64,000 bases of DNA from Dastarcus helophoroides (Eukaryota > Arthropoda > Insecta > Coleoptera > Bothrideridae). Under the pieces are notes generated by a model. That model was not told the origin of the DNA. It made no database searches and saw only the letters and a program-made list of their open reading frames with translations. A program made the position numbers and the translations under genes. The stretch spans positions 59,354,813 through 59,418,812 of the forward strand of contig CM053325.1 in NCBI GenBank assembly GCA_028583605.1, written 5' to 3'. Positions within the stretch are counted from its first letter, which is position 1. Every line of letters begins with the position of its first letter. Positions 43,310-55,157 of the stretch are shown piece after piece.

Positions 43310-44504
43310 ATGAAACCCAGCACGAGTATGAAGTATAGAGATATGCCTCTTGAAACCCTCGAAGCAATTATTGCTGAGGCTGAGGCGGCTAGTCAAATAT
43401 ATCAAGAAAAGGGACGCGCCAAGCACCTCTAGAAACAGTGCTTGCCAAAATGAAACTTCTGCGGTGACTCACATGGAAGTGAGTTTGCCAGCAGAAAAAC
43501 AAACGACGACGAAGAACGAAAAGGACAAAGAACAGGCGGCGAAACTTGTAGTTAAAAACTACTATCAAGTTCTCGCCAACAGCGACGAGGAAGAAGTAGC
43601 AATCACGGATTGCGAAACTTCCTCAAATATGGAAACCGGAACTGACCATACAAGCGATAATCCTTTTATTTCTCAGGAGAGAAAGAGAAAAAAGAAGAAG
43701 AGGAGCACCACTACAACAGCCAGCGGCAGCGAGGCCTCAGAGACGGCCACTGTCAAGGCAAAGAAAATCATAAAGAAAAAACAAGAGAAACAAGAGAAGG
43801 CACAAGATAATGGGATAATTCCACCCATTATCTTGAGAAAACAAGAAGATTGGGCAAACGTATCAAAGCTTATGAGTTTAAGCAAGATACAATTCACAAA
43901 AGCCAAGGCGATCAGGGACAGCATAAAGGTTTTTCCTGCTCGCGTAGAAGATTACCGTGCCTTAGCGAGAATGTTAAACGAGAGGAAAGTCTCGTATCAC
44001 ACATTCTCGCTTCCCGAAGAAAGAAACCTTAAGGTGGTTATTAGAGGAATAGCCACCTCCCTCAAAGAAGAACAAGTCAAGAAGGACTTAGAGAAGCAAG
44101 GATTTAACCCCCTGAAAGTGTCAAGGATGCACAAAAGGGACAAAGAACAAACAATTATGCCTCTTGTCTTCGTAGAAGTCAAGAGGGAAGAAAAGAAAAT
44201 CTTCGACTTGGACAGATGCTGTGGCTTGGAAATCACAGTTGAAGCCCTAAGAAATAGAAAGGATGTCGGGCAGTGCTACAATTGTCAGCAATTTGGGCAC
44301 AGTCAAAGAAACTGTCACGCAGATCCGCTCTGCGTCATCTGCGGACAGAAACATGATTCACGCAGCTGTGATCAACCCAAGTCGCAGCCAGCGAAATGCG
44401 CCAACTGGGATAGAGCTCATCACCCAGCGAGCTATCGCGGTTGTCCCGCAGCACCAAAAATCAAGAACAGCTTGCTACGCAAGCGTAACAAAAGGACCAC
44501 TTAA
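43310..44504 (+). pseudogene. Jockey ORF1 (Gag-like, zinc-knuckle nucleic-acid-binding protein)
   Basis: The start ATG at 43310 is in one frame (MKPSTSMKYRDMPLETLEAI), and the rest, from about 43420, is in another; a frameshift lies near 43400-43430. The body has a Lys-rich low-complexity stretch, then a PRE_C2HC-type domain (about 44000-44260, LKVVIRGIATSLKEEQVKKD) and three zinc knuckles: CYNCQQFGHSQRNC, CVICGQKHDSRSC and a third in which the expected second Cys is Trp (CANWDRAHHPASYRGC). In Jockey elements this protein coats the RNA. The fragment at 44505-44753 is Lys-rich and may be the read-through C-terminus. Confidence 0.85.
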
Positions 44505-44756
44505 ACAGCAGGTCACGGAAGACAAAAGTTAGGCCAGCAAGCTAAAAGGACCTCTAAAACTGACAAAGAAGGTCAAAAAAGAGGAACCGAAGAAAAAGAA
44601 GACGAAGAAAACCGAAAAAAGCGCCGGAAAGAAAGCCGAAATGAGCATTATCTTATGCGAGATGATAATGCAATTCAACAGTGCAGGAGCAACACCAAGT
44701 GAAGTGAAAGACTTCATGGAGAGGGTGCAAAAACTGTTGAATTTAGTCGGTTAAAA

Positions 44757-47430
44757 ATGACTAGCTCTCAACAAAAAAGAAAACCCAGCTGCCTGAAAGT
44801 GGTAGCCTGGAACAGCGACGGGATTACAAATAAGATACTAGAACTAAAGGAGTTTTTAATAGAGCACAATGTAGACGTGTTTCTATTAAGCGAAACTAAA
44901 TTAAATGGAAGCGACAAGATAAAAATACCAAATTATGCAATCTACAGAGCAGATAGAAATAGAAGAGGAGGAGGAACAGCAATTCTAGTTAAAAGAAACC
45001 TAGATCACTATACTCCAGATCAACCGGAAACAAGTCACTTAAGAGTATAATATGGTGACAATTAGAATGAAAGATAATAAAGAAATTAGAATAGCATCGG
45101 GATACATTCCACCGAACAAAGCAGTTCTCGAAGAAGATTTTGAAAAAATATTCATCGCGAACGAAGAAACGTTAATTGCAGGAGATTTTAACGCGAAACA
45201 TCCGCAATGGAATTGCAGGGTGAGAAATACTAAAGGCACAGCACTGGAAAGATACGTCACTGAAAATGACATAGGTGTTTTGGTTCATGGAGAACCAACA
45301 CATTATGGCCATATAGGACGTCCTGATATACTGGATATAGGAATTTTTAAGAATATAACTAGAAATATGGAGATATATACGAAATCTGAACTAAGTTCAG
45401 ATCATAACCCGATATATATACAAATAGGAGAAGAAGGCTTATTGGAAGAACAACAGTTAGTTAAAAGAACTAACTGGCAAAGATACAAAAGGCATCTGGA
45501 AGAAAATCCGACATTAATGGAGGAGATTTCAAATGTCAACGAATTAGAAAGAAGCGTCAGAAAGATACAAGAAAATATTCTGAATGCCATCAGTGTGGCG
45601 ACGTACGAGGAAAGACGGGATTATAGAAAAAATAATCGCTATATCAAAGAACTAGCAAGAGAGAAAAACAAGCTAAAGAAGAAATATCACAGGACCCTTG
45701 ATCCTCGAGATAAAAGGAATATGAACAGAGCACAGACTGCATTGAGGCAGGCCTTAGAGCAGCAGAGAAATGCAGAATGGGACAGAAAGCTAGAAGAAGT
45801 AACAGTGCAAGATAATTCTCTGGCAACTACATAAAATTTTAAAAAGGGAAAGAACACAAACTCCCTGTATGCACACCCCAAGAGGAACTGTGTATACTCC
45901 GGAAGAAAAAGCAGAAGCTCTGGCTAACCACTTGGAGGAACAATGCCAGCCTAGCTACAGAAATTACAACGATGAACAAATAACACAAGTAAACAGACTC
46001 CTGAGACAAAAAGCAGTAGCAAACGAGGAAGGAGAACCAGTAAGAGAAACAAATGTGGAAGAAATTAAGTCAATAATTAAGAATATGGCGAAGAAAAAAG
46101 CACCAGGAAGAGATCAAATCTCAAACCTGGGCATAAAAAATCTCCCGGAAGCGGAGATTGAAAAAATCAGGCAAATTATCAACACGATAATAAATATGGA
46201 ACATTTTCCCAGCATATGGAAATTCGCACAGGTGGTGATGATTCCAAAGCCGGGAAAAGACCCAACGTATCCACAAAATCAAAGACCGATAAGTCTTCTC
46301 CCAGCCATAGGTAAAGTGGCAGAAAAAATAATCTGCTCAAGATTGCAAGAAGAATTAGAAAGATTAGAGGTAATACCGGAAGAACAATTTGGATTTAAAC
46401 CGGAACACAGCACCATACAACAGGCGTTGAGGTTGGTCGAAGAAGTCGCACAAGGATTAAACGATAAACAGTCCACGGGGTTGGTCCGTTTAGATGTTGC
46501 CAAGGCTTTTGACAAAGTTTGGCACAAAGGACTAGTATATAAAATGCATAGAGCAAATATCAATCCCAAATTAACAAGGATAATACAATCCTATTTAGAG
46601 GATAGGAAATTCGAGGTAAAATTGGACGGAATAATAACAGAAGAAAGAAGAATAAGAGCTGGGGTTCCGCAAGGTTCGGTTCTAGGCCCCTATTTAACAT
46701 ATATATGCATGACATTCCCAAACCAAACGGAGTAAAGATAGCGCTGTATGCGGATGATACAGCGATTCTAGCAAGACACACAAGACAAGAAATAATAGTT
46801 AGAAGATTGCAAGAAGCACTTAATCAAATGGAAGAATGGTTTGAAAAATGGCGTATTGAAGTCAATGGGGACAAAAGTGCTGCCACATATATGACAAGAA
46901 AAAGGTCTCAGCCAGAGGAAAATTTAAATATTTTCAACGAAGATATTCGCTGGACAGAAGAGGCAAAATATCTAGGAATAATTCTAGATAAAAAGCTAAC
47001 GTTCAGGAAACATATGGAACACGCTAAGAAGAAAGCAATAATGGCAAGGACAAGAATTTATTCGCTTCTGTGCAGAAAAAGCCGTCTAAGTCTTAGAAAC
47101 AAACGACTAATTTACAAAGCAGCTATACAACCTATAATGACTTATGGTGCAGCGTGCTGGGGATATACAGCAAAATCAAACATGAATATACTGCAAACAG
47201 TACAAAACACAACGCTAAGAATGATAGCCAACGCTCCCTGGTTTGTAACCAACCGAAGAATTCATGAAGATTTACAAATAGAAACGATATTAGAAACGGT
47301 AAAAAAAGCGGCAAGAAGAGAGTTTGATAGAGCTGAAATACACCCAAATCGACTACTTAGGGAAGTAGTGGATTATGAACCACAAGATTATCCAAGAGTC
47401 AAAAGACCTAGGATGGTCTTAAGAAGATAA
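44757..47430 (+). pseudogene. Jockey ORF2 (endonuclease-reverse transcriptase), frameshifted
   Basis: ATG at 44757. The endonuclease follows (LKVVAWNSDGI, LLSETKL, RGGGTAILV, IAGDFNAKHPQWN, LSSDHNPI), then the RT (NQRPISLLPAIGKV, EEQFGFKPEHST, VRLDVAKAFDKVWH, AGVPQGSVLGP, LYADDTAIL) and a C-terminal domain to the stop at 47430. Three frameshifts divide it, at about 45048 (endonuclease), about 45826 (before the RT) and about 46690 (just after the GVPQGSVLGP box). The motifs are otherwise intact, so decay is recent. Confidence 0.9.
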
Positions 47431-47816
47431 GGAAGTCTACTAACCTCGGGTTTTAGTGTGGTTTCCCGAGGGCAAGGTCAAATGGCTAGTAGGCGAAAGA
47501 AAAACAAGTCGCTCCACACGCACATTAAGAGGATGTTTCTACAGAAAGAGAGATAAAGGCAGAGAGTAAAATCTGCAGCAGATGAGAGGCAGACATGGAA
47601 GGTCTAAATCTCAAAAAAGGCAAAAGAGTAACTAACGGTACGAGCAGATAAGAAAGATCTGCAACGCAAGAGAGAAGGACACGGAGGGTCTAAATCTCTA
47701 AAGAGAAAAAAGAGCAGCAAGAAACAAGTGAGGTGTTAAAGTTCTTATACAGAACAGAGCGACAAAGGGGTAAGAGGAAAATATTCCTGACCCCATATGG
47801 AGATTGGAAGACAAAG
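47431..47816 (+). other. Jockey 3' UTR
   Basis: Purine-rich (AGAGA, AAAAAGAG) untranslated tail. GGTCTAAATCTC repeats at about 47599 and 47688. Confidence 0.6.
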
Positions 47817-47827
47817 ACCAAATTACC

Positions 47828-49180
47828 AGTAGTGTTTGACGCTAGTACAACGAATGCAACAGGTATAAGATTTAAACGACACTCTTTTTTTCGGGACCCA
47901 AGCTTTATCAGGACTTATCAACTATTTTATTAAGATTTCGAACTTATCCAGTTGTGTTCATCTGTGATATAAAACACATATTTTGCCAGATCTTTGTCAA
48001 CCCCGAACAAACAAGGTTTCAAAGATTTCTTTTGCGCTTTTCATCTGTTGATAAAATCAAAGAATATACTCTTGACAGAGTAACATTCGCGATATCTTCA
48101 GCACCCTATTTAGCCCTTAGAACTCTAAAGGAATTAGCCATCCTTGAACAAGATAATTACCCATTGGCCTCAAAAGTTTTACAAAATTCTATATACATAG
48201 GACGACTGTGTTACTGGGGCAGATTCTGTACATATAGCTCTTCCGCTACAGAGTTGATTAATCTTTTTAAAAAAGGTGGTTTTCAATTACGTAAATCGGT
48301 TTTCTGCTTTATTATGGGCTGTTCCAGACACTGATACTCAAATGACTCTCAATTTTGACACGGAAGGTCCTAGCTTCATAAAGGTTCTTTGCCTTCAGTG
48401 GAATCCTAATTTAGATATCTTTTCTTACTCATTCACTCCTACGGAGACTATATGTACTAAGCGCAATGTACTATCACAAATCGCAAGGATTTTTGATCCT
48501 CTGGGATTTTTGGCACCAACTGTTTTCTTATCAAAACACATTCTTCAACAACTCTGGCTATCTAAAGACTACTGGGACGACATTCCTTCCGAAGACATCG
48601 TCAAAATTTGGACTCGTTTTAAATCTGAATTACCCGAAATATCCAAAATTAACTTGCCAAGGGTACTGATTTCGGAGACATTTTCTCGACTCGAGGTACA
48701 TGGTTTCTGTGTGAAGTTCTATAGGATATGGTTGTGTAGTTTACTTTAGATTTATAACCTCGAATGGCGATGTGAAAGTTACTCTCATTTCAAGAAAATC
48801 CAGGTTAAGGTTATTACCTTACAAAGACTAGAGCTTTGTTCAGCATACTTTTTAGCAGATCTTTTTAATTTAATAAAACAGTCCTATTCAGAACTTCTTA
48901 CATTTGATTCCATTTATGCATGGTCAGATTCACAAGTTGCTCTTGCTTGGCTATCCAATTCGCTACATCGCTTGAAAACTTTCGTAGCCAACAGAGTTAC
49001 ACACGTTCAGGAAATTATACCTCCTTCGTCATGGAAATACGTTCCGAGTGGAAAAAATCCAGCTGATTTTGTATCGAGAGGTTTGACCCCTCTGCAACTT
49101 CTGAAGAATAAGCTATGGTGGCAATGTCCTGCTTTTCTTTTACAAACTTCTTTTGGCCAGAACAGCCTTCTATTTTACAG
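47828..49180 (+). pseudogene. BEL/Pao pol fragment, right part (RT and RNase H)
   Basis: Resumes exactly after the Jockey target duplication with PVVFDAS. RT motifs follow: FICDIKHIFCQIFVNPEQ, SSAPYLALRTLKELA and YPLASKVL. Then come the connection region (SQIARIFDPLGFLAP) and RNase H (YAWSDSQVALAWLSN, WKYVPSGKNPADFVSRG). There are several frameshifts and stops (about 47930, 48280, 48745). No integrase or 3' LTR was found; the similarity ends near 49180. Confidence 0.85.
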
Positions 49181-49290
49181 GATAATCTTTCAGATATGTC
49201 CCAGCAGGCCCGAAACCAGGAGGGGGGCTAGGGGGCTGCAGCCCCCCTCCCGAAATTTTTTGGCTTCACACTAGATAGAACTGAATTTTC
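49181..49290. repeat. GC-rich hairpin, possible transposon end
   Basis: GGGGGGCTAGGGGGCTGCAG followed by CCCCCCTCCCG folds back on itself at about 49220-49252, next to CCCGAAATTTTTTGGCTTC. It is strikingly GC-rich for this window and looks like a mobile-element terminus, but no partner end was found. Confidence 0.4.
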
Positions 49291-52200
49291 CAGATGTCCG
49301 ACCTTTTTAAAAACTATTTTTAATGGATCATTTTGTTTTCGTACCGAAATGCAAGGATGTTTTTTTTTCAAATTTGACGCCATTTCTTTTTATTAGAGAC
49401 CGGATTTTAAACACAATCAAGCAAGGTCAAAATGTGAGCAAAATGTTAAATTAGGCAAAAACGGTAAGCTGAAGAAGGCACCCAAAAAGGTAAAATACTC
49501 TAAGGCATTAACAGGCCAAAACTAACAATTAACAAAAAAAAAACATTTTAATATCTCAATCGAAATTAGAAAAAATAATAGATTTTAGGTTATACTCAGG
49601 ATATTTAGAAGGAGTATAACATTTTCAAATGAAGAAGCTCTTAAAATTTCGAGTTTATTCTCGAATTTTCGCCCTAAGCCTTAAAATTTTTACCTTAAAC
49701 TCATTCGAATTTTTTTCAACATTTTGACATTTAAATCTGAGATTTCGTCTCTAGAAAAATTTAAACTTTTCTTGAAATTTCTTTTTTTTTTATTTGAAAT
49801 TTCAATCTTAGGTTTTGAATTTTATTAAAATAATGTTGAATTTGCAAGTTTCTCAAGCTTAAATTCCCTATTTTGAAAAAAAAATCAAATTTTGAGAAGA
49901 ACTGGAAATTTATACAAGCGAGTTTTCGACATTTAACACCAAATTTTGACAAAAACTTGTATTTTGTAATAATAGTTTTACAATTTTGGAATTTAAAAAT
50001 TTTAATTTTTAATTTGGTTTTTGAATAAAACTTTAAATGTTAGGCCTTTTACTAAAAAATAAAAATATCTTGTAGGCCATTATTTTGAAAAGATATTTTT
50101 TAATAAGTTATTTTCATGAATTTCTTTTATAATTTTTCTAACATGGCGATTGAACTTTAAAAAAAAGTCTAAAATGTCGATTCTTTTATAAATTTCGAGT
50201 TTTACGCTAAAACTTGAGCATTTTTAAGTTGGAAAATTCAGGATTTTATTAATAACCTTAACGCATCAGCTTAATTCGAAATTTTTAATTTTTTCAAAAA
50301 GTTTTAACTTCATAATAAAAAATTTCGAAATTTTTTGTTATGAAGTTGATTTGTTTATATTTCGATTACGATTTCGAAAATTCGACTTTTTTCCCCAAAA
50401 TTCGAATTCGAAGTGAAAATTTCAAAATATTTTTGAAATTTCTATCTTAGTTATCAAATATCAACTTTAATTAGGAATTTATTTTACTTTTAATCACGAC
50501 ATTTCAACTTTAAATTCATATTTTTAGAAAAACTTGATTTATAACAGTTTTACGAGTAGTTTAAAAAGGTCAAGATTAAAGTCGAAATTAAAAAAAAAAA
50601 AATGAGCTTAATGACTTAAGTTTATTTTTCAAAATTTTTACATTAGCACTGGTTCAAAATTCAGACTTTTTTAAAATATTCTTACTTTCTAGACATTTAA
50701 TTTATAAAAAATTTTGAGAAAACACTAAAAGTTTCAGGAAATATCAAAGTTTATTTTTTGAATTTTGTTTCAAGACAAAATGTTAAATGTTATTAGTTTT
50801 TGTTAATAGATTTTATCTCTTGGAAATGATAGATTTTTTTTAGAAAATGTGGACCTCAAACCTTTTTCTTCAAAAATTGTCGCTTCTTTTTTCTTCGGAT
50901 TTAAATGTCAACTTATTTCTAAAGTTTCGAATTTAAAAAACTAAAAATTTCGAGTTCGAACAGGTCACACTAAGAATTAACATATCCTAATTTTGTTCGG
51001 AAATTCACGTTTTTAAAAAGTTAATATTTTCAGAAATGTTTAATAATGAATTTTGGTTATTTTTAAGTATAAACAGGGTCGCAATTAAACTTTTTTAGAA
51101 CGAGTTTGTCCACTCTAAATGTAGACTTTTCTGGACATTTCGAATTAAAATTCCAAATTCAAAAAACTCAAGATTAAGTTCAGAATTTCGATATCTGACG
51201 TTTACCGAAAAATGTTGACGAAATTTTTAGGTTTCTAGAAAGAATCGAAGTTTAAAAAAATATTTGTGGGTTTGAAGTAAATACCAAGATTTTAAACTTT
51301 GAATTTTGAGAAAAAAAAGTAAAAGTATTAACATACTTCGCATTTAGCAAAAAATCTAATTCAATTTGAAAATTTCCAAGAAGGGTTGTTTAGGAGCATT
51401 GAACCTGATTTGTCACGGCAATGGGATCAGGTACATTTTAATGCATGTCCATAATTATTTACCCATTACCCTTATCCCATTGTCGGAAATCTTGTAATTC
51501 GGGCGAGGCTGATATTGATCCCAAGAACGGGGTTTTTCCCAGTAATTCGTAAAATTCCTAATTTGGGATACAGATCGTATCTGGCTTCGTCATGGGCTCC
51601 TAGAAATTACTAATGCCCCCCATTAATGAGATTTATTGTATGGTATTTATTGCTGAAACCTTTATGCAGAAATCAGAAATTATTACAACTTACAACTTGA
51701 ACGGGTGCGTTTCTTTTCACCCTTTACACTTTTACATTTCAGTTTACCGAACGCAATTCATTACTTGCGCGTCGGGCTAAACTAACGATAGTTCAACTTT
51801 TACCAATCGTTAGTTTAAACATATTTTTGTTAAAGTATTGCTGGACACACACAAAGTAAAGTTTTCAAAAGTTTACACACCCTAAAGTACAAATTCACAA
51901 TTGTAACGTAACTAATCGCGTAGACTGTATTATCCGGCTCGAAGAACAAAAACTATGTTTAAACTAACGATTGGTAAAAGTTGAACTATCGAAATTTTTA
52001 AAAATGCCAAACTTTTTTAAAAGTGGTTCTAATTTAACTTAAAAAATGTTATTTTGGAAAAGTAAAGACTTAACGAAAAATTCGAAATTTTGAGAAATAG
52101 CCAAAAATTTTAAAAAGAGGTGAAATTTTGAAAAAATGTGACTTGAAAAAAATCTGAATTTTTCAAAATAGTTGAAATTTTAAAATAACTCGGGATTAAA

Positions 52201-53925
52201 AAAAATAATCGACAATTTAAAAAACATTGAAATTTAAAAAAAAAGCGAAAGTTTCTGATAAAAAGTTAAATATTTAGAAAAATCCAAGGAATTTTAAAAA
52301 TTAAAAATATCTAAGAAATGTCGAAATTTTTTAAAAAGCCACAATTTTGAAAAATAAATTGACATTTTGAAGAAATCAAAAGTTGAAATTTTGAAAAATG
52401 TTGAATTTTCATAAAAAATTTTCAGAAAAAATTCCAGATTTTCGAAAACAATTCGAAATTTTTATATAAACTCAAACTTTTTACAAAAGTCAAAGCAGTT
52501 TGTGAAAATGCCAAACTTTTAAAAAAGCCAAGCTTTGAGTTTTAGTAATTTTCAAAGAGTCAGAAATTTAAAAATTCAACCTTTTCAGAAGAATCCGAAA
52601 TTTTTTGAAAATCGAAATTTGCAAAAAGTTTCAAATTTTCGAAAAACTAGAAATTTTAAAAAACGGAATAAATACAAAAATTTTTAATTATTCAAAATTT
52701 TGAAAAATGTAGACATTTTCATAAAAAGTTAAAATGTTCAATAAAAAGGCAAGACTTCCAAAAAACTGGATATTTTGAAAAAGTCGAATTTTGTAAAAAA
52801 AATTTTGAGCCGAAGAGTACATTTGAAGTTTAAATTTTTAGAACAAAGCAGACATTTCAAAATTATGGACATACATGGAAAGAAACTTTGACATTTAAAA
52901 GCTAAACTGAAAGTTCTAAAATTTTCCCCTTTAATCTTAAATATTAAAAAAAAATGTTTACAATTTCGATAAAACTTTTAGATTAAAGTCCGGATTTGGA
53001 GAAAACAATTCGGAAAAAAACCAAAATTTATTAAAAATAAAAATTTAATACACAAAGTCAGAAAAGGTTCGAGATTTATAAGAAAACTTGGAATTAAAAA
53101 GTATGCAATTTTCAAATTTAAACAAGGAATTTTGATAAAAATTTATAATTACTTGCATTAAATATGAAGATTTATTTATTCAAAAATTGACAACTTTTCA
53201 AATATTCCAAATTTGGAAATTAGGTCCAAAATTTTGACAATTCTGTTTAGGTTTTAATTTGGACATTTTTATTTCTAACTTGAAAATTGGTCTATTTCTA
53301 AAAATGTTCATCTTTTTTTTATGAAAATGTCGACTTTTTTTCTAGAGGTTTTCAATTAAAATACGAAATTAACAAAATTAAAAGTTCAAAAAAAGGAAAT
53401 TTATGTAAAGTAAGTTGTCTTAAAGGAACTGAATATTTGAAGTTCAAAATAGAAATCTTGATGGGTAAGAATTTTTTTTAAATATTAAATAAATAGTAAA
53501 TAATTATGAAAATTCTCTTTATAGTTTAGAGTTTTGAAATTAATACTTTTCTAAAAATTCTCATTTTTCCTTCAAAATTTGTGTTTTTTTATAGGTTACC
53601 AAATAAAAATATCTAAACTATGAATTGTCAGGTAATTGTGCTGTTTGTATACCTGCCGCTAAGCTTCAGTATCAATTTGTTAAATATACACTGCTGCCAT
53701 CAAGCGACTAGTTACAAAATTATGTGGTCACTTGTATCATCAATATTAATTCTATGCAACAGATGGCGCTAATTCCATCGCAATACGATACATTTTTTCA
53801 AACATCGTTTGTAAACTGAACGATGTATCGATATTTTTTATGTTTTAGAATCGATGTTGAAACATTGATGTTTACAAACGATATATCGATGTTTTGAAAA
53901 CATGAAACTATCGTTTGCATCCCTA
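49291..53925. repeat. AT-rich decayed repeats ending in a CATCCCTA terminus
   Basis: No gene. Most of it is degenerate AAATTT-rich sequence with scattered TTTCGA/TCGAAA words. The last ~170 bp carry ATCGATGTTT palindromes and end TTTGCATCCCTA at 53925, like the right ends of the TAGGGATG hAT-like elements. The matching left end was not found. A 38-bp inverted repeat lies at 51786-51991. Confidence 0.5.
51786..51991. repeat. 38-bp perfect inverted repeat pair
   Basis: CGATAGTTCAACTTTTACCA at 51786 begins an arm whose exact reverse complement is 51954-51991. The internal ~130 bp is non-coding. This is a small fold-back or MITE. Confidence 0.8.
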
Positions 53926-54901
53926 CTTGTTTTTCCTCGTTAAGTAGTAATGCATAATAATAATACACAAAACATTCTCGTAACTTTCATTATAATTTAA
54001 ATGATTGAACATTTATAGTTTTAAACCTTCAAACCTTCAGTCTGTCACTCATTTTAAAATTCGTTTAAATATTTATATCATACAAATCAGCCAATCACGA
54101 CAATAACAGACAACGCAGACCGATGTAACAAGATATGCTACTGCCGGATTGATTGCAGATGTACTACACCTAATAAAATTTGTAACTCATATGACTTCTT
54201 TTTATGTTAATAATTAGATAATCGAAATATAATTGATTGACGATATGAAAATCTATCCTTCATTTCGAAACAAAATTAAGATACAAAAGTTGTAACAAAA
54301 ATCTTATCACATGAACCATAAATATTTCACTTCAAACTATGTCTCGTACTCATCATCCGACAACATCCCGTGGAGGAGCGGCGTACTGCGCTAACTTTAA
54401 CGTGCGCTCCGTAGTTATTTCTACGTAACGTGAGGATGCCGTTGATAGGAATCGTACAGCAGCCACGCTAAGTGCTTAGTTCTGAGTGTACCAACTTATT
54501 TAAATTTCCTCATAATGGAATAAAACATATGCGCACTTTATTCTAAGTAATGCACAAGTACTAGTTAATTAAGATATCATTATTTAGTACTTAAAAATGT
54601 AATAAATCCTAGTCTTTTACATTAAACAAAAAAAAAATTAATCACTCATTTCACGAGGTGCACGCGCTCTTGCGCTCTATAGGACCGGCCGCCACTGATA
54701 TTTTTATCAATGGTACTTGTCAATTTTTTAAACTATTTATATGCATATTACTATTTTCGTGTATTAATAAAGTCCTTGATAGATTTGATAGAATCCATTG
54801 TTTATTAATTGGTTATTAGCAGGAGAAGCAAAGAGTTTGCAACAGAAATAAAATACACTATTATTTATCACTGAATACACAAGCCACGTACGCAAAACTA
54901 G
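53926..54901. other. Intergenic, with a possible hAT end at about 54697
   Basis: No gene was recognised. GGCCGCCACTG at 54687-54697 matches the right end of the 15950-19295 hAT type, but no left partner or duplication was found. Confidence 0.35.
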
Positions 54902-54902
54902 T

Positions 54903-54933
<31 letters not shown>

Positions 54934-55157
54934 CTCGTTCCAACAGACTTAAGTCTATAGTGGAAAAATACCTACATACTTAAAAATATAGCATGATAAA
55001 AATAAGAACCTAATAATTTAAATGGTATTACATAAAAAAAGAAAATGTATAACAAATAAAGAATCCTAATAAATAAAAATAACAGAAATAAAAATAAAAT
55101 AAAAGGAATCTAATAATTTGGTGTACAGAATTAATATTAATTTATTGAATAACAATA

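Larger units (their letters stand above)
42920..47816 (+). mobile_element. Jockey-clade non-LTR retrotransposon, near full length, 11-bp TSD
   Basis: Full organisation: 5' UTR (42920-43309), ORF1 (43310-44504), intergenic part, ORF2 (44757-47430) and 3' UTR to 47816. ACCAAATTACC is duplicated exactly at 42909-42919 and 47817-47827, defining both ends. No poly-A tail is seen at the 3' end (the last bases are GAAGACAAAG). Several frameshifts make this copy inactive. It sits inside BEL/Pao pol. Confidence 0.9.

Noticed and set aside
43673..43924. Minus-strand hydrophobic frame opposite Jockey ORF1
   Set aside because: Antisense of a Lys-rich coding stretch; Phe/Leu-rich by complement only.
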